64,000 nt of DNA, from assembly GCF_011397635.1 (NCBI RefSeq), contig NC_064759.1, positions 16,016,428 through 16,080,427 of the forward strand, given 5' to 3'. The DNA is from Epinephelus fuscoguttatus. Lineage: Eukaryota > Chordata > Actinopteri > Perciformes > Serranidae. The position numbers and the translations under genes were made by a program. A model generated the notes under the pieces. The model was not told the DNA's origin and made no database searches. It worked only from the letters and a program-made list of their open reading frames with translations. Below, in pieces: positions 14,901 through 27,201 of the stretch. The first letter of the stretch is position 1. Each line of letters begins with the position of its first letter.

Positions 14901-17900
14901 TCAGTTACTCAATGCAGTTTGTTGAATTCATGGAAAAAGGTTTGTTTTTCTTGCATGCCTCCACTGAGAATAGGGAATCCACAAAGGGCGAACATTCTTC
15001 ATGAATTGAAGTCATTGGGAACCACGTTTAACAACAGCAAAACTTTATCAAAACATCTGTTTACAGATTCTCACACAACTCCTGCAGTATAATCCAAATC
15101 TCATTTATCCAGCTATATGCTCAGTACTTCCCAAACACATGCATTTTCACTAAAAAAATTACAATATAAAACATGTCTACCCAGATTAACGCACTCTGAG
15201 TGGCCTGAGCATGCGCGTGCATGTGAGCTCCTCTTGAGCAGAATTCAAATGCATGCACATACCCAGGGGTCTGTTTCAGAAAGCAGGGTGGCAAACTGTG
15301 AGCTGACTAACCCTGAGAGAGAAAACTCAGGGCTCTCGGTTTCAGAACAGCTGTTCAGAGTCAGTTACAGTCAACTCTGAGTTAAGCTTGTGCATGGTGA
15401 ATGAAAAAAGCCATCATCAATAGAGCTCTGAAACAACGATTCACCATGGCAGCCGGTAAATAAAGGGCAAAACCTCCATTTCAATCAGGTGGATGTAGAG
15501 ATGTTAATGCATGAATATGTAGACTGCGCACAGTTATCTGAAAAGAGTCTGAGTCAGAGTGGGGAAAAAGGTCAGTAAATTAACATAATAAAGTTTTATT
15601 CAGTGTTAGCCATTAATTCATCATCAGGTCATAGCCTACATTTAAATATATTTGTACAGCTTTGATCTGACAGGGACAAAAAACGGGCGAGCGACTGAAG
15701 ATGAAAAATATAGTCAAAGGTTTAAAACATATATATTTAAGTCAAAGAGACATGAACGTAAGCTCACAGTCTCATCAGTCATAATGTGTTTGGTGATTTG
15801 CACTTGAAAAGGCGCGGAGGTTAAAATACAGGAGATTTTAAATTTAGACATCTATTTGAATCTTTGGCCCGGTAGTGTTCAGTGGCTTTATTGCAGCTAC
15901 TTCAACAAATGTTGTAAATTTAAATACAGCCACTGAAATTGGGTTAAAACAGCAGTATGCAGCCTATTTAAAAAAAAAACAACCTCAAGTTCACTCTGTA
16001 GCTGCACCACGATCCTGCTCATCATAAATTTTAACATATAATCTCCAATATTATAGGAATTATGTTCGGTTAATGCGACCAATCACATCATGAGTGATAG
16101 AGATAATTACTCATGCATAGGCCCACCAAATTTACAATTTACACCCAGATTTTTTTTTTTTTTTTTGCAAATAATTTTGTTTCTATGATTGAAACTGAGA
16201 TTACATATTATATCCAATAAACATTTTAGTAAACGTGCTCTAGCAATCACTCTCAAAAAGACGGACATGCAGAGATTTCAGGGGGTGACTGCATCTCTGA
16301 ACCTATTGGCTATCGTCTGACGATGATAAAGCATACATATGCAGATACCTGTGTATAGAGGTTAGAGGTGACTTAATACAGTTTGATATTTTAATGTGAG
16401 GAAAAAAATCACTCTTCAAAGAAATGATTGACAGTGCCTTGAAGCAGTAACTTAAGATAGTCCTGAGTAACTGATATCCAACCAGGATTTAGATTCTGAC
16501 ATACTGTAAACCTCCGCTGGTTAATGCATTTGATACAGACTGAATAAGAAAATGAAACAGCGTGTCTGGCTCTGCAAGAAGGGAGAGACAGAGTTTAATG
16601 AAGAAAACCTGCCACCAAATAGTTTAGGTTCGAAGTCAGTTACCACAGGAACTGACTCAAAGTTAAAGTTACCTCTCTTTTTGAATGGAAAACCCAGAGT
16701 TTCCCTCATCTCAAGCTTAACTGAATCAGCGTTTTCACTAAACCTGCTTTCTGAAACAGGGTCCAGGCACACTACTCGGCTATGCGTGAGACTGTTCGTA
16801 CTGACGTTTTAAATCCTAATGTTTCAGTGAAAATGCATGTGTTAGGGAAGTACTGAGCATACAACTAAATAAATGAGACTTGGATTTTACTGCACAAGTT
16901 GTTTGACAGTTTGTGAGAGGATGCTTTGATGTTTTACTGTCGCTAAATGTGGTCTCTGTTTACTTCAGTTCATGAAGGATTGTATTCTCCATTCACTGTG
17001 GAGGCATGCCAGAGAGTCTTTTCCACAGATTTAAGGTAACAGGGTGTGTAACTGATATACAAATGGTCAATTTGCAGGTGACGTATTCATTTAAACAGAA
17101 AGCGCTTTTACCCGATTTACTTTATAACATAATGGCTTAGGGATGTCGTTTTCCTGTGGGTGAATCATCCACTTTTGTTGAGTCATTTCTGGCTTGATGA
17201 GGAAGTAAGTGTGCTGCTTTTAAACATTCTATGCCAGCCAGTTTGACAACTCCAAATTCAATTGGAACCATTATGCACGTGGCCCAGACTCTCTGCCTGT
17301 GTGGCTTAATGTACAGTACATTGACTGATCTGCAGACCCTTTGGTTCAGTTTGAGTAGATGTCCTCGGGCTGATGTAAATTATAATAGGCATGTCTCGCT
17401 GTTTCCTGGCATTTCACAGACAAAAAATAAATCAATGAATCTGCCAGTTATTATCTAGCTTAACTGATAATGGCGATGATCATTAGTTGCTGCCCTAAGT
17501 CAATTTACCATTATGAAGGACTAAGAAAACCAGCAAATATTCACATTTGAGAAGCTGGAACCACTTTGTTTTTGCACAGAAAGGACATTAATTGATTATC
17601 AGAATTGTTAGTCAAAAATAGAGTACAAAATTGCCGAAGGGATGACAATGGTAAGAGGTCCTCTAGAATGCATGCTGGCATGCTGGAGCAAACACAAACT
17701 GTTAACATTGAGTTCTTTCTCCTTTCTCTTTTCTTTATCCTGTTGTGGCTGCACTTGGATTTTACAGCAGGTCTGTTGTTTTATCTTTCTCCTTGTGGAA
17801 TACCCCGTGGATTGTATACCGTGGATTTGTTTTGTTCTTCCTCCATCTCTGCCAATACCGAACTGTGAGGAGGAAAAATGCTGTTGTCATGTCCAGTCCT

Positions 17901-20900
17901 ACAGGTCACACTTGACTGCATTCACCATCATCCCCATCCCCATCCCCATCCCCCCCTCTGTCCGTCTCTTTCCCAGGCTCTCAGATCTATCACTCTGCAG
18001 TATGCGTCCTTGTCCAATTCCTGATGCTGAGGCTCATGGGAAGGACGGTAACAACTGTCCTGAGCAGCTTTATCTTTCAAATGGTGAGGTGTCCTGGCAC
18101 ATCTTTTTTTTCCTCTCCTTATTTCCAAGCATCCAGACGTACTTCATAGCATTAGCTCCCCTTTGCACTCTGTTAGACTTTTACTGCAGTGGCTCAGATG
18201 CTGCCCACCAGTTTGTCTGCATAGTCAAATATCTGATTTGTGCATCTGTGTTTTGCAGTTTCCTTTAATGACTTTGTACTAGTGTTGTAACAATGCTGGA
18301 ATTTCAAATTGTTGATACAATACCTGACTGTAGTAAACATTATGATAAGAGAGGGTGGGAAAGCCCAGCTGGTACCAGTGTATCAATACTGCAGAAAATT
18401 AGTATTGAAATCATTTCAGATATTCAGAATCGATATGTATTAATAAATCAATGTTTTTGACAACACTACCTTGAACCTGCTGACACACAATTTGTCCAGT
18501 GTGTTAAAAGGGCCACTTGTAACCAAAAAATCTTGTGATGTAGTCACATGCTTCCTGTGGGCACATCAGGCCCTTTTATTTTTTGCATGCTTTTGCATTT
18601 ATTGCTCACACTCTAAGAAATCCAGTAATGAAACCAGGTTTTTACACAAAAATATTCCCACTGAAGACTTCTATTTCCCATTTTTAATCTTCCTCTGTCA
18701 TGTAGAAGTAGGGCAGGGTGATATGGAGAAAATATAATCTCACAATATTTTTGACCAAGTACCTCAAGTGTGTAAAAGCAAGTAATAAGATACTTGGAAC
18801 AGCCTGGTAAGTTCAGAAAATGACATCACTTTACTGTAATATAGCTTTTAAAACCAGGAACACTTATGATTGACACCCAAAGTCTAAGACTCATAACACA
18901 AATCTAGTCTCATATCACAATATTGATATATCACCCAGCCCTACAATAGAACTGTGATAACATCTGCTTGAAGATGTTTGATAACGCAGAGGTATGCTGA
19001 CCTCTCCTTCTCTCCTCCTGTAGGTATACCTGCTGGCAGGGTATTATTACACAGCAACAGAGGAGTATGACATCAAGTGGACCATGCCCCATTGTGTCCT
19101 CACACTCAAACTCGTTGGTGAGTTGACCACACCTCTACTCGCACTCCTCTGCTTGACAATCCCAGTTGTTTCGTAAAAGCAGATGTTTTTTTTCCTCCAT
19201 TTGATATCTTCCTGTTGCTGTTGTTGCAACCCCCCTCTGTACCCTAGTGAACGATTAACACACTGATAAACTGCTGACGTGGCCTTTGCATGCTTAATGG
19301 TGTTCGTTTCAATTGATCATGACAGCCTTAGTTACCCTAACATAGTGTCTGACACCAGTTGCATTTTTCTGATTACAGGTTTGTCATTTGATTACTATGA
19401 CGGCGGGAAGGAACCAGTGAGTTGGTTGATCTCTCTTGCTTTTGCCTGCTTGATCATTCATCAGTATGTTGATGTTGTTTGTCTCGGAGTGTTCTTTGTT
19501 TGAGTTTTGCTCATTGATTAATATCTCTGTTACTTCCTGTTATTGTCAATTCTTCTTTCTTTTTCATTCTGTTGTGTGTAAGAGAGAGGGATGAGGTTTT
19601 TTGAATCACCACAACACTGCTCTACAAATGTGCAGCTAGAGACTGTCACTGTGAGTTATTATTTAAAGTTACCTGGGTAAATGATAAGTTACTTTAGTGT
19701 AAATCCACGTTTCCACCAAACACTTTATGTATACCCTTACAAGTATGAACTTGTATCTAAATCCTAAATCTGTTTTGCATTTCCACCGCAGACAGTAATC
19801 TAGAATGTAGGCAGGGTTGTTACCAGATGGGAATAGCTACGTCACTGCACCATCTAGTTCTTGCTTTATTTCATCTTCACTGGCGATGCAGAGGAACATC
19901 TGCACCTCGCTGAATGTCCACAGAATGAGGCTGCACATCAACATTTTCAGAGCAAAAAAGAACAGGCTAGAGTGTCAAGGATCTCTTTTGCAAAGATATT
20001 TGCAAAATAACATGTTTGTTCACTGAGTCCTTGTAGAGTGATAATTCTCTCTTGATCAATCAATGGACTGCAGTGTTTCTAGCTCCACCTTTTTAGTGTC
20101 AGATCAGTTTGCTCGGTACCTCAACAGAGGGGTAGCAAAAAAAAAATTAACCGAGGGGTGCCCAATAGCTCACCTGGTAGAGCAGCTGCCCCACAGAGAA
20201 AGGCTGCATCCTTGCCACAGCGGCCGTGAGCTCAATTCCAGCCCACGGCCCCTCACTGTATGTCATCCCCTCTCTCTGCCCCCCCTTCACGCTTTATCTG
20301 TCCTATCAAATTAACGCAAAAGGCCCTTAAAAAACAGACAGAGCTAAACTGAACTGAACAGAACTGCTTGGTGGAAATGAGGCTTAAATGTTGGGTCCTT
20401 CAAAAGAGCAATGGCTCAAACAAAGACCATATTAGAGAAGTGATATTTGCGCAGACGAATAGTCTATGGTGTCTGACCACCAGTAAAAAACTTAGACAAC
20501 ATAAAGAAAGTTACCCAAGTTAAACAATGCTTAGTTGAAATGCAAACAATACTTAATAACCTACATCTCAGACGAAGGTAGTTCGACTCCTCAGGCAAGC
20601 TTTGGAGTGTCAAAGCATCGGGCTGCTGAGCACAGATCATCCTGCTAATCTACTAAAACAGTGTCAAACTAAACCAACGAAAATAAACCCCTGAAACATG
20701 AACACTAGCAACCCAACGCAGTAGTGAAATAACTGCAACATAACAAAAGGGCTTTTGCTGGTGAGGAGCTGGTCTGACCCTCTTCTCTGCCTCCTGTCCT
20801 TTATATGTAGCTGCAGCTCGGAAATTCTCTTTTTGCCTATTAAAGGCTCTGTGGTGGAAAAGACAAGATGATATAGAACAGAGGGAAAAACAGGACACAA

Positions 20901-23900
20901 CAAAGGGCAAAGAAATGTCACCAGAGGGGTGTGTGATACGGATAAAATCATCCATCACTGCATATGTAGTAATGGTCCGCAATGTCAGCATATATTATAA
21001 TGCAGTGCATTTTTATTGAAACTCAATATGAGTGACTGTATTTGGCTAATCCAATTTTAAGGTACTGAAGAGATAGCTACCAAAGTGTAAATCCTAGTCA
21101 TCTCAATCTTTGTTGTGTCCCTTGCCTTCCTTCACCAGTTTAAAGTTCATTTTGTTACAATAACTGTCTGTGAAGCAGCTTCTCCCTTCCTCATTCTTCC
21201 TCTCAGCTTGTCTTCAGTATGCTTGGTTCCTTTCAAGTGCTGTTAGTATATCTGTGACAGATGTTAATTGCCCCTTCTGTTGCTTTACTTCATTTTTATT
21301 TTGAGTGTTTATGCTGTGCTTTTCATTCTGTTTTTGTATTTTTAACAGTGAAAAAGTGTATATAAATCTGCTCTCATCTGGTTAATATTATCACTCTTCA
21401 GTACACAGTGTACAGCTTGCAGTTAAATGCTAGATAATGAGCACTCAGTGCAGTGATGTTGCGGTCAGCCCAGATTGATTCTAAAATAATCCTTTATAAC
21501 TGGATACATCGTGTATCAACACGCTTTTAAAATGAATCCTCAGCCTTTTTTCTGTCCTCTTCCTCCACACTCTTCATCCCCCTTTCATTTTGCTCTGCTT
21601 CTCTAAAATTTTTTCATCATCTTTTTCTCCTCACATCCTTAAACTCCAGTCTCAGCTGAGCGTAGAGCAGAGGAGCGCAGCCCTGCCGTCTGTGCCCTCT
21701 CTGCTTGAGGTGTGCGGCTTCTCCTACTTCTATGGAGGCTTCCTGGTGGGGCCCCAGTTTACACTGCGCAGCTACCAGAGGCTGGTAGCAGGGGAGCTCA
21801 CTGACTGCCCTGGAAAGCCTCCGAACAGGTAAAAGAGCGAGGAAATGATGAATGATGAAAAGAAAAATGAGCAGGAAGACTATTTTTCTTGTATCTCTGT
21901 GAAATACGCCAACTGTGCAGTGTCACAGCCCCGCAGTTAACACTGTTACCTTCAGATTTCCCATCCCTGTCTTGTTTCTTTCTCTTCCAGTGGTATACCG
22001 GCTCTAAAGAGGTTTGGCCTGGGCTTTCTCTGCCTGATGATATTTACAATATTTAGTCCATACTACCCAGACAGCTACTACTTAACAGATGAATATGAGG
22101 TGAGGATGTCAACATGCTCAAAAATAATCACAGTTCACGGTTCATGTTTTTCAAGGAAAGAAGAGTCAGAGTTTGTCTAATGTGTAATACTATGTCCTTC
22201 CCACAGGCTCAGCCCTTCTGGTATCGCTGTGTGTTTATTCTGCTTTGGGCTAAAATCACCCTGTATAAATATGTCAGCTGTTGGGTTATAGCGGTAAGTA
22301 GTCTCTTGGTCTGCATCTATGTGCATGAAATGTGTTTGAAAGAGGTACCGTTGTGCCTTGATGGCAAGCTGCTAACAGCCTACTGATTTGGTTCCTGAAA
22401 TAAACCTTATTTATATGAAGCTGTGTTCACATGCAGCACGTAGCTTAACACTTGCTGTGAGAAAGCACAAACAGCAAAAAGTAAAAGCCACATCTTGCAT
22501 GCCTTTGCAGGCACTCACATGCATGATTTGATTTTTTTTTTTTATTTTTTAATATAAACCAGTAGATATATTTTTAGATTGTATGGCACACCCTGACTAG
22601 CCCATAATAGTAGTCCCAGTTAATCAGTTTCTTGCACTTCATGGTTTGATTTTACATGAGCAAATGATGAAAATGTTTTGTTGTGTTGCAGGAGGGTGTA
22701 TGTATATTAACGGGACTGGGCTACAATGGTGTAGTGGATGGTGAGCACAAGTGGGACGCCTGTGCCAATATGAAGGTGTGGCTCTTTGAAACCACACCGC
22801 TTTTTGGAGGAACCATCTCTTCCTTCAACATTAACACAAACGCCTGGGCTGCCAGGTCAGTGTCAAGCCGGAAATCTCTGGAGCTCTCCAGCTCGTACTC
22901 AAAGTGGAGTTGTAAAAGTTAAATATATACTTAGATGATAACAGTGGAGTAGAGGGTATGACAGTTCAATCCAATATGCACACTGGTGTGTTGCAATGCT
23001 TCACCAAAAAGGAGTGCAGTTTGTTTTAACACCCAAGCAATCACCACAGGAAGGTAACCAACATCCTGGGAGGGGGTTTAAAGTTTGTGGTTTTTCAGCA
23101 TTAACCTCATGCATAAAACATTTTGAGCGTGTGACATCATTTGATGATGACCACAGTGAGCAAAGCAGTTTATTGAACCTACAGTTTATTACATGGTCCA
23201 TTTCAGCTGAATGCATTAGATACCTAAGCTTGCTGCATGAGACAGAGTAGAGGAGGAGGAGGGACACCTTTCCAAAATGGAAAGAAAAATTAGCTCAGAA
23301 TTTCATTTATAAGTGAGCCTATACTGCACAGCTGGTTGATGATGAGCTTTCATGCCCCTGGTAGATAGAATACAGACATAACGCTTAAAATGCTCTCATT
23401 GTTTGACCCACAAAGAAAAGTCTATTTATAGTCACGTATGTGCCAGTTTATAAGCAGTTTAGTATTAAATGGGTTAAGTTTGATATTCTATTTATTCAGC
23501 CTTCTTCCTCTGGTTAAATGGAATTATAAATGTGCCTGCTTTTTGTGAGGCATTTAAATTCATACAGCATACAGTAGGGAAGAAACCAGTGTGAATCACA
23601 GAGGCATGACTAATTAGTATGAGGAGGACAATGTTTGATATATGGAGAAGCTCCTCAAGGGGTCAGTATGCTTCAAACAAGTTGGTTTGTATTAAGCACC
23701 GTCTGAAATACCGTTTATAGCTGTTCCAAATGGCCGCATTCAAAGGCAGGGTGAAAATTCAGCTGTCATAGAGAGGGGCAAGAGGCAAATCAAAGACAAC
23801 GTGTGTGTTGTACACACCACAGTTGGCAGAAGTCGTGAGAAGCATGAAAAAGGGGAAGTTCAAATCCTGTGCACCTTCTCACCTCTGCTCCCAGCCACAC

Positions 23901-26900
23901 TGCCTTGAGAGGAACCTGCTTGTCAGAATTTCAGTTTGGAAAGTTATAGTTATTATCTCTTCATGTTGGACGTCAGAAAGGTGTGTGTATGGAGGGGTAG
24001 CCACAAATAATGATCTGACAATTACTTTGTTTAAAGCATACAGATGCCTTAGGCCTTGGTCAGACAGAGTGCTCTTCACAGGTTGCAAAACATAAGGCCC
24101 ACCACATTGCCTTTTTTCTTAAAAAAAGAGCAGCTTGCTGCATCTTTTTTTTATTGTTGCTAGGCAATCACTGAATCACCTGTATTTAGCCTGACTGTTA
24201 TTTTGCTGGGAAGTAAACTCACAGACTTGTGCTGTTTTTGTAGTTACTTAGTCAGCTAGTTAGTAGCTAGGTATCTTACCTAGGAAACATAGCTCTGGGT
24301 TTCCAGCCACCCTTAGTTTGTCCTCCATGTTGTCTCCACTTGTTTTCATCACCGCCACAGAAGGCCCGCGTCTCAATTCATTAGATTAGACAATGGGGAA
24401 AAAACATAGACTGTTTAGAATAATGGACGTAGCCACTGTGATGTCACCCACTGGTTTGTGGACTCCTGTTTTGATGCCTTTAGTTAGGTGTTTCGGCCAT
24501 TTTTGATGTTGGGAGATAGATGTGACCATATGTGGATGAGAGGATGGAGCTGTGGATCTGGCTCATAGACTGTGGCAGCACCCTTATTTATGTATAACTT
24601 TAAGCCTTAGCAAAATGTAAATGAGTGAGTTATATAAAAATTCATCCCGCATACAGTTGTCATGAAGGAGAAATTGGCTATAGAGATCAAGACTGTTTTT
24701 TAATATCAGGGTGTAAACATACCATACCATACCATACCAATTTATTTATATAGCACATTTAAAACAACAGAGCTGAGACCCAAGTGCTTTACAAGTAAAA
24801 GAAAAAAAACAGGTAACAACGCACAATCACAACTCATAAATAAAAAACATACACAGCGTCACATGAAGAACACCAATCACTCAGGCTGTGCTTGGAAAAA
24901 GCCAAAGAATAAAAATGTGTCTTGAGGCGTGATTTAAACACCTGCAGAGTGGGGGCGTGCCTAACATGCAGAGGCAGCTCGTTCCGAAGTTTTGGAGCTG
25001 CCACTGCGAAAGCCCGATTTCCCCTGAGCTTCAGCCTGGATTTAGTGACAGCTAGGAGAAGCTGATCGGAGGATCTGAGGGACCTTCGAGGCACATAGGG
25101 TTCCAGCAGGTCGGAGAGATAGATGGGTGCCAAGTACAAGTACAGGACTAATGTGCTCTTAAACATGTTTATTTCTGCTGTAAAGTAGCCATTCAAGGAA
25201 CTGCAGGATTTGGTACTTTGGCGTTGGCTTCATTTCTCAGACCCAGAGGTTGCAGCATGGAAAAAAACCTCAAATAACATCAGAGAGTTTAATCAACTGG
25301 AAGCATTCAGGACGCTCCTGCAATGTAAAAGCTCCGTTCTCGTTAAAAACAATTACAAAAAGCCACCCCAGGCTGCTAAAAAGTGCTCTGTCTGATCAGG
25401 ACCTTTAACGGCATGAGCATGGCTTTTAAGCTGCTGTTCTTCAAGTACGAATTTGTCTGACACTTCTCTCTGCAGCTAACACTGTAGCTTGTCACCAGTG
25501 AGCTGTAGGAAAGAAAAACCCACCAGATTGAAAGCATAATGATGTGTGCAGCTTTGTAAGATATTATAACACAGAACCTGAACTAGCATTGAATTGATGA
25601 GTACCCTTGAAGAGAATGTAAAGTTGTTGAAATGTTTTAATATAACCTCAGTTGCTATGCAACAACAACTTGCAGGTGAGTGAGTGCTTATCATGTAGGC
25701 AGTAATAGCTGATGCATTAAGCTTTTTCATGACTGCCCATATCCAGATTTTTAGTCAGAAGAAACGATCCTCAACTCCTGACTTGTTCCTTTCTCTTCTC
25801 TTTTTTTTAAGGCACGTCTTCAAACGGTTGAAGTTCCTGGGCAATAAGACCCTGTCTCATGTGGCCACACTCCTCTTTCTGACCATTTGGCATGGTCTCC
25901 ACTCCGGATACATAATGTGTTTCTCCATGGAGTTCTTCATCATCACTGTAGAGAGACAGGTACACACCAGACACAGAGCAGCATGTGGAGATGGGTAACT
26001 TGAAGATAATTATGTGCATGAAGCTCAATCCATCTGGGTATTTATTTCAGTAGGTGGTAAATTTGTGTTTACCATTTGTTGTCTTATGCTTATTTTATCA
26101 ATAAAAGCTAACTTTTTGCTCTGTCTGCATTATATAATTCAATTTTCTGCTTTCTAACAAGAGACAGCCTCTTGTTATTAAATAGCACAACACTATTGAT
26201 CAAATGCACCTCAATGCTGAATGTATTTATAAGTAAATATTGACTGCAGTCACAATGTCTGCATCAGTTTATTATATAACCATTCTTCTACTGTATTACT
26301 GTAATTATTATGGAATATGTGTGTGTCTGTTTGTGTGTGACAGGCCCAGGCACTAGTGAAGGACAGTCCCTCGCTGACGAAGCTGGCCAACAGCGCGCTC
26401 TACCCCCTCATCTACATCGTCCAGCAGTTTATCCACTGGCTCTTCATGGGCTACCCCCTCGTGCCATTCTGCCTCTTCACCTATGACAAATGGCTCAAGG
26501 TATCACACTCAGAGATCGGAGGATAAATATGGTCACTCTCTCACTTGTGACATTAAGCTTCAGATGTCACAGTCCAGGTTTGAGGCAGCAAGGAAGAGGA
26601 CAGACCGTTTTAATCACCAGGTGTTTAGACAGAATTAGTACTACAGTACTAAAAATACCACCAAGGGGTTAGGGCATGTTGAAATACAATCCCATATCAC
26701 CAAATTTGCAACATGCAAGCTTTGATTTGTACTGTGAAATTATTTTGACATGTTTAACTGATCCAAAGAAACACCATACTTGCCACCTATAAAGCCAATA
26801 CCTACCCATAAAACTTATAAAAGAGCCCACTAGGAATCACAAATGTATCTACAGTTTGTGCCCATTTGAGTTCTGCTTGTAAGTGGAGCTCACAAGTCAC

Positions 26901-27134
26901 TTCAGAGAAACAGGCCCCATAAAGACCGGTTAGAGTAACAGATCCATGAATTAAAAGCCTTATCAGATATCAAAACACTGCACAGCTGTTTATAACACTG
27001 TGAGAGGGGATTTTACAACTCTGGAGAGTTATCAGGCCGGCAATCATTTTGTAGTTCGTCATGAGAGCTCAAGTCAAGTTGGTTGCATTTATACAGCCCC
27101 AAAACACAATCGCAACATATAGCACGCTCTATCT

Positions 27135-27201
<67 letters not shown>

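Noticed and set aside
17642..18268. 208-residue plus-strand open frame spanning lpcat3 exon 3
   Set aside because: It reads intron and exon 3 in the wrong frame; the correct frame (SQIYHSAVCVLVQF) joins exons 2 and 4.
20154..20241. Possible tRNA gene
   Set aside because: A box and B box belong to a SINE head; acceptor stem and cloverleaf pairing are not preserved and a second diverged copy exists.
23805..24095. Overlapping plus and minus open frames in lpcat3 intron 9
   Set aside because: No domain, no flanking splice sites used by either gene, and each is the mirror of the other.
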